This document shows, piece by piece, positions 58,365 to 64,000 of a stretch of 64,000 bases of DNA. A program made the position numbers and the translations under genes. Origin of the DNA: Acanthaster planci. Its lineage: Eukaryota > Echinodermata > Asteroidea > Valvatida > Acanthasteridae. Below the pieces are notes generated by a model, which ran no database searches, was not told where the DNA came from, and saw nothing but the letters and a program-made list of their open reading frames with translations. Numbering within the stretch: the first letter of the stretch is position 1; every line of letters begins with the position of its first letter. The stretch covers positions 341,181 to 405,180 of the forward strand of contig NW_019091576.1 of NCBI RefSeq assembly GCF_001949145.1. The letters are read 5' to 3'.

Positions 58365-61300
58365 ATGGGGACCCATCTCTTTGCCATCGTGGTGTCCCTA
58401 GCAGTTTCTGTCAGAGGTAGGTGCAACCTTTCTCCTAATCTTCCAACATAGTTCCTACATACTGCTCGTTATTTGTTACATTAAGGGGGGAAATAGTGAT
58501 CCCACTGTTTATTCAGAGAAGCGATCTGTGTAATAATTTCTAGTATCGGGCTTAAGCCGCAGATCTTTTCAGTTATGGTCGCACCACGTTCGCGGTACCT
58601 GCAGGGTAGGCCTACATGGCACACAAGGCCAAGACTAGACGCCGTGCCGAACTTAATTCAAATGAGTGTGTGGCAATAACGCGGCAGTTCCGCTTTATGG
58701 TTGAACTGGCATTGTAAATGGAGCAGTCGTACCACTTCCATTTGGAACGACAACAGTGCGGCACACCTTAAAAAAATAAAATGGATTATTTGAGTTTTCA
58801 CACGACTAGGCCTAAGTGCGCGCTGCCCGTTAAGTGGCCCTAGGTGGATATTATATCAATTGAGAAAATTAATTGGAGTGTGGTGTGGCATGTGCGACCA
58901 CTATTCAAGAATCAACAAACAATGTGACAGAAGGACTCAGTTACTGTTTATCGGAGACAGCTGTTTGCGTGGTCACTTGCAGAGATCTAATCCCTTACAT
59001 TTGAAATTTAGTAGACAGAGATTGGACACTATGATGAATTACATTCAAGCGGCCACGCAATACATGCAGGTTGCTCGCATCAAGTAGACCAGGACTTATG
59101 GTGCAGAAAAAGAGCGACTCCAGTGAGATGTCCTTTGTGAGGCACTTGGCACGGTAATTGTGGATTTGAATTATGAGGAGAATATACTCTATGTCTAAAT
59201 TGTGGCAACAGGGATCGTCTTACCGTCCTTCTGTCTTCCATATACATGACAAGTTCCATTTCAACTGGCGGACCTTCCGAATTTCCTTTTGGTGAAGTTT
59301 TTATCGCTTTATAAAAGGAATTTTAAAAAGTCGTAAAGCGAGGAAAAGTGAGTTGTTGCCCCTGTCGTGTTTTCCAAGGCGGGAGTCATATTCTACCCGA
59401 CATGTTTACCGTCCCTCCAAAATTGCCTTTGAAAGTCAATAATGTGCCTGCCACTCTCTTTCCTTATGAATGACCTTGAAGCGTTAACGCTACATTCCTG
59501 CCACAGCGCAATGTTTGTGAATTGTGACCGTGTTCGTGCATGGAATGTAAAGTTCCACATCAAAGACAAAATAAGTGCAATGTGTGAACAGGGGGTTGCA
59601 CTTGAAGGCTTACAAAGAAAGCTACGTCTGTACTACGTCTGAAAAACAAAATAGTAGGCCTATTCGTTATCGCTTCTTGAACTGCATGAACCATAACTTA
59701 CAGGACAGGAATAATGCACCCAGCACGAAAACAGGAATCGTCGAATACCCGTTACTTTGTACCAATAGAAAAAAATGTCGAACAAGGCCTGACATGTTGC
59801 TGCAGTTATTGGGCCTGTCTGCAGTGTCCTGACACCGTTCACAGTCACTTCAATCGAAACCGACGGCAAAAAACGGAGAGAAAAAAAATCCACATCTGCG
59901 CTGGCGTCTGCTATCAACCCTACAATAAAGGGATTACTCTGGCCATGAATGACACCATCCACACATTCAATGCATGGTCCTATATTTAATAAACTTGACT
60001 TAAATTGTCAATTAAATCAAGTCTGGTTGGGGTATTTAGATATGTCTCTATAATCCCTGGCCTATTGTCTGCTGCTGAAAGCCTGCAAATGCTTTGAAAC
60101 TACACTCTAAAATGGATCAGTCAAATTTGACTAGAATTCAGTAAAATTTGACTGGCTCTTCAGGGTCAGCTGGGTGCAACTGGAAATTAGTCAATCAGAC
60201 TAGATTTTTTTAGTCGGTTCATTGATGTTTCCAAAGGCATCGAATAGGAATCTTGTCAGAAAGCATGATTTGTCAACGTTAACGTGGGTGTTTTACTGAA
60301 TCCCTAGTTAATTTTGAACAACTAGGAAAATCAGCCAACATTTTGACTAGGTTGTTTAAAGAGTGTACCATATCTGGAGATTTCAAGGTCTTGTGAGCGT
60401 CAAACTATCATCTGAGGACAGATATTAACATTGAACACAAAGTCTAAAAGTGTCCCACACCCGATAAAATAAATGCGTATGCGTTGTGTTTTCCGTGTTT
60501 GTGTGTTAAGTTCTTTAACAAGACGACATATAGTAAAGATGAATTACTAGCTTCATTGAAATAAGAAATAATATAATGGTATTAACCCAGTTGGCTGCCC
60601 GTAAAAGTTCTCTTGTAACACGCATCAAGATTCCTTATTCCAGTAAGCAATAATACTGGAAATGATACTGTCCACTGCAAGTATAAAAAGGTGGGATGAA
60701 CGTGCTCAAACCCACATGGGTGGTTTCCTAAAAATGAGATATTATTGATGTTAACTTTGGCTTTAAGTGGAAAGTAACGAGAACCGGTCTCAATCGCCAG
60801 CTGTGGGCTGAAACATTGATTTTCCCGATCTTGTATGTCGGGGAAGAAGATGCGTGGGTGTATTTCGAGTAGCAGTTCAAATTAATCATTTATTCCTTAG
60901 TTCTGTTTCATTGAATGTTTTAATCAGAAAGTTGTCGAAATTGTAAACTGAAACACGGTAAATGCAAATCGCAACAAGGCGGACATTGTTTTTGTTGGCC
61001 GTAAACTTTAAGGGCTCTTTGTTTTAAGCAGATCCGGATCGCGCGCGATCAGTGATCCTACGTTGGTTCGCTGACACCAGAGCCTAATTCTGCACAATGG
61101 GTAGTGCGAACCAGCTTCGGGATCACTGATCGAGATCCAGATCCGCATGAAACCAACAGGCCCGAAGGATTCCATCTGGATCCACCCGTATGTGGCGCAC
61201 TGTATTTGTGAATCTCCACTAGCGATAAAAATAAAAACAAAATATGTTCCCTGTAACAGCGACCTGCTACCGCATAATGAAGCATTCTTAAAACTTGTAT

Positions 61301-62590
61301 TTCAGGAATTCTTTCCAGCAATGTCACCCTTGGCCCCTACGAGACAGCCCGAATAACATCTCCTTCCTACCCTAACAACTACGGCAATAACTTGAACATC
61401 ATCTGGGTCATTCAGACTGTTGAACATTGGCGGATTCACGTTATCGCTTCAAGTTTTAACACAGAATCCTCTTACGACCCCCTGCGAGGCGGTGATGGCA
61501 CAGACAGCGCAAACTCGACAACTGCGATTTTCGTTTCAAGTGGGTCCAGAGGTCCAGATGCAGTTTCCAATGGACCTGTGATGTGGTTGAGGTTCACAAG
61601 TGACTACATTATCTCATCCTCCGGTTTCATCCTGTGGGCTGTCAGTGTACCATCTCAATGTAATTGTTTGCTTCATTTCAAAGGCCTGTTTTATTATTTA
61701 TTTATTTATTTTTTTTTGCAAATGCCAGTTTGGATAATTTTTTTTCATACTTGATTTATTTTTGTTAGGCCCACATAAAAGGCGGATTAATTTCTGGTTC
61801 AGGTTAGCCCGCAAAATGGGTAAATCGTGGAAAATATTTTGTTGAAGTGTACCACATTTAATCCCTAAATAGTTTAAGACAGTAGCCGTTTTGCCCTCGG
61901 ACGGATTCAATTTAATCAAGGCAATTATCAGTACAACATACATGCAGGTTTATTTTGATATTGCACCGTTTAAAACATTTTTCATTGTTAACTCTCATCC
62001 TGGTCCATGCAGAACACTGGTACGAAACGTCTGGTAGTTGACTTGTTTGCTTGTTTGAAACAGAGCAATGTGCAGATAGGACTTTCCTCAAAAGTTTGTT
62101 TGAAGATAGTAAGGAAGCTTGTCAAACTATACAAATCAAAACTTTATCAAATTGTGTTTGTGTCAAGTATCTGTCACCTCGTTGAACCATCAAAATGCCG
62201 CCTTACGTTCAGTCAGTGTTTTCTGTTGAAATGTATTTCAACCACTTGAGAAGTTTGTTTCGAACGGTTTTTTTTTGCGGAAAGATAAACGGACACCTTT
62301 GATGTTCAGTACCTTCCTGGCGTATATGTGGATACAAAACAGAGACTGCATATGGGCATCCTGTAACCGATGATTTCTTCTTGATTTGACCTCGACCTGT
62401 CTTTGGTATTATAGTGTTTTAACTTCCATTTCATGCATGATCATTACAGCGAGTTTGGATTTCAACTGCACCTTTGAAGATGGATTGTGTGGTTGGACGC
62501 AGTCAACCGATGATGATTCAAACTGGACTCTGGATAGTGGAGGAACTCCATCTTCCGATACTGGCCCGTCTATCGACAAAACAATAGGCA
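58365..62590 (+). CDS. tandem paralogue of the CUB-MAM receptor kinase (5' part only)
   Basis: Three exons in the window. 58365-58416 is a signal peptide ([17 protein letters not shown]), 52 coding bases exactly as in the upstream gene. 61306-61659 is a CUB exon ([48 protein letters not shown]), 354 bases against 363. 62450-62590 is the first MAM exon ([36 protein letters not shown]), 141 bases in both genes. All are phase 1-1. Introns are longer than in the first gene (2.9 kb for intron 1) and contain a MITE and an inverted repeat. The rest should lie right of the window if the gene is intact; no second MAM exon was seen in the last 1.4 kb, and the matching intron of the first gene is 1.7 kb, so truncation cannot be judged. 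Confidence 0.85.
60103..60365. mobile_element. MITE with CACTCTW ends and TA duplication
   Basis: TA-CACTCTAAAA at the left (60101) and TTTAAAGAGTG-TA at the right (to 60367) form short terminal inverted repeats. Subterminal GACTAG/CTAGTCAAA motifs recur inside (TCAAATTTGACTAG, TTTTGACTAGG). About 263 bp, in intron 1 of the paralogous receptor gene. Confidence 0.65.
61028..61146. repeat. inverted repeat with about 45-bp arms
   Basis: Left arm with GATCCGGATCGCGCGCGATC, AGTGATCC and GGTTCGC pairs with the right arm GCGAACCAGCTTCGGGATCA, CTGATCGAGATC and CAGATCCGC. Imperfect, with a loop of about 30 bases. Intronic in the paralogous receptor gene, 160 bp before its CUB exon. Confidence 0.75.
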
Positions 62591-63382
62591 GTAGGTACTC
62601 TTGTTGGTTTAGTTTGTTGTTTCCTTATTTATAAGCGTTTTCATTTTCTTATTTATTGTTTTTTTTAAATACATTATACTTTTATGTGCATACAGAGATA
62701 ACTGAAAATTGGGGGCATTGCTTTTTATTGTTTTACATATTTTTAGAGGAAAAAGATTTTTGTAGTCGTCCTCGTTTCTCTTTTTACACTTTTCGTCAAT
62801 CTATCGCTGCAACGGAGTTATTGGTTTAAAAAAAAAGTATGGTTTTATCTAAACTATGGAGGAAGGACACAGAAGGAGTTACAACTCTGGCACTTCAAAG
62901 TGCTCGATGATCAATGCCACCGGGTTGGACGAATAATGGAAAACATTCTCCATATTCCCGATTACTGCCTACTGCTTAGCCGGACAAGTGGGGCCAATAT
63001 CATCTCAGCGATATTTTGTAGTGTTCTGCATGCAATTAACTACAACTTATTTTAGTGACCAGAAAATACAGAAAGAAAATGTCCTGACGTTAGACCTACT
63101 GTTCCCACCGCGAAGAAACTTTTATTTTGATACACTGTTCCATTATCCTGGCAATGTTTGTAACCTTTATGTTTGTCCCTCCAAAAGATCGGTTTTAAGA
63201 GACACAGTACAAATTTGGATAAGACTGGCCAACAACATGTCGACCACTGAAAGACTAAGTTCATAAAGAACAAAATGCACTACTTCATCACAAGGAGTGA
63301 TCATGAGATCGGTTTTGTATAAATGACCTAATTAACATGATTAAAATGAAAACAAAACTAAATCTTATAAACAACATGACTA

Positions 63383-63388
63383 TTTATT
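63383..63388 (-). terminator. AATAAA polyadenylation signal, minus strand
   Basis: TTTATT on the + strand, AATAAA on the minus strand, downstream of the TAG of the 63582-63803 exon. Confidence 0.45.
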
Positions 63389-63581
63389 CCCAGAACAACT
63401 CTAGAAGAAAGCATTCCGGGGGCAATAACTGCACATTAACATTAAGAGAACACACCATACCATAAGCAACTGCGCAAGCATTAAATTTGATATTGCTGTA
63501 GTATCACATCAAGCACCAACAAAGACTTGAATATTCAATTTCTATATACTTCCGTATACAAAGTTTACAGGATGCGGATTT

Positions 63582-63803
63582 CTAGTAAAAATAGCGGCAG
63601 TGATCATAGGGTACAGAGGGGTCTTCTGGTTGTGAAACAAAAGGTGCACCCTGGCATTGAACATACCGAGCGTGCCTGAAAACGGTAATTGGCCAGATGT
63701 CATAGCCCGGGCAGTTCGAACTCCCGTGTCCTTCCTCCGTGTGTAAATCATAGGCCTGACAAGCCTTCACAAGCTTTTTACCAACTTCACTAACTTTTAC
63801 CGT
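63582..63803 (-). CDS. terminal exon of an unknown minus-strand gene
   Basis: Minus-strand exon entering in phase 0 after a CTTAG acceptor (exon starts at 63803) and ending with TAG at 63582-63584: 73 residues. It reads VSEVGKKLVKACQAYDLHT, then EEGHGSSNCPGYDIWP, HARYVQCQGAPFVSQPEDP and a Tyr-rich end YDHCRYFY. Four Cys suggest a secreted or extracellular protein. An AATAAA on the same strand lies 194-199 bases downstream (63383-63388), as expected for a last exon. The 5' exons should be right of the window, overlapping or inside the paralogous receptor locus. Family not recognised. Confidence 0.5.
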   Translation of the reverse strand, partial: TVKVSEVGKKLVKACQAYDLHTEEGHGSSNCPGYDIWPITVFRHARYVQCQGAPFVSQPEDPSVPYDHCRYFY

Positions 63804-64000
63804 CTAAGATTACATATGGACTCAAGGAAATGCTTATGCACATACAGGACCGAATATATCAAAGTATATCTATAAGAAGGTTCCCAGTTTGAACGTTGCC
63901 ATTGACAAATATTTTGAAATGGTATTCAAATGCGACGACCGCACTTTGACGATGATTGGTGTAATTCATCTGGGTCAAATCTAAATTTGTGATTCGGTGA

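Overview
The window is nuclear DNA of an animal. Protein-coding exons are short, phase-matched and separated by GT-AG introns of a few hundred to a few thousand bases, in AT-leaning DNA full of small inverted-repeat elements and TACATGTA-type simple sequence. A Barx homeobox gene, an ATP synthase subunit g gene and an extracellular-domain-rich receptor tyrosine kinase point to a metazoan. The TACATGTA and AGGCCTA-rich repeats and SINE-like fragments suggest an invertebrate deuterostome (echinoderm or hemichordate), but that taxonomic placement is inference.

Layout. (1) 1-4.5 kb: the 3' two exons of a Barx homeobox gene (+), with CpG-rich upstream DNA. (2) 4.5-13 kb: mostly non-coding, with foldback and dispersed repeats, a CCAAT-rich GC island at 10.5-10.9 kb, and one possible small minus-strand ORF at 8.6-8.8 kb. 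(3) 13.2-18.8 kb: unrecognised secreted or membrane protein exons on the + strand: a signal-peptide exon, three or four phase-consistent ectodomain exons, and separately a transmembrane anchor with a short tail ending in a YETL motif. (4) 21.2-28.8 kb: ATP5MG (mitochondrial ATP synthase subunit g) on the minus strand. Its introns hold a 30-bp minisatellite, three MITEs in a row and a roughly 0.8-kb foldback element. (5) 30.8-50.1 kb: a complete 22-exon receptor tyrosine kinase gene (+) encoding about 1224 residues: signal peptide, CUB, MAM, four Ig-like domains, FN3, transmembrane helix and tyrosine kinase. (6) 50-58 kb: no confident gene, but weak exon candidates, one of which resembles the juxtamembrane exon of the kinase. 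(7) 58.4-64 kb: the 5' end of a tandem paralogue of the kinase receptor (signal peptide, CUB and first MAM exons with the same exon phases). An unrelated minus-strand terminal exon lies at 63.6-63.8 kb.

The most interesting system is the CUB-MAM-Ig4-FN3 receptor tyrosine kinase and its tandem duplicate. I do not know this domain order from any standard vertebrate RTK family. The kinase keeps the VALK lysine, catalytic Asp and DFG, but has a degenerate glycine loop (NQGAFF) and an HKDLAACN catalytic loop. Exon boundaries were inferred by eye from splice sites and reading phase. No alignment, search or transcript data were available.
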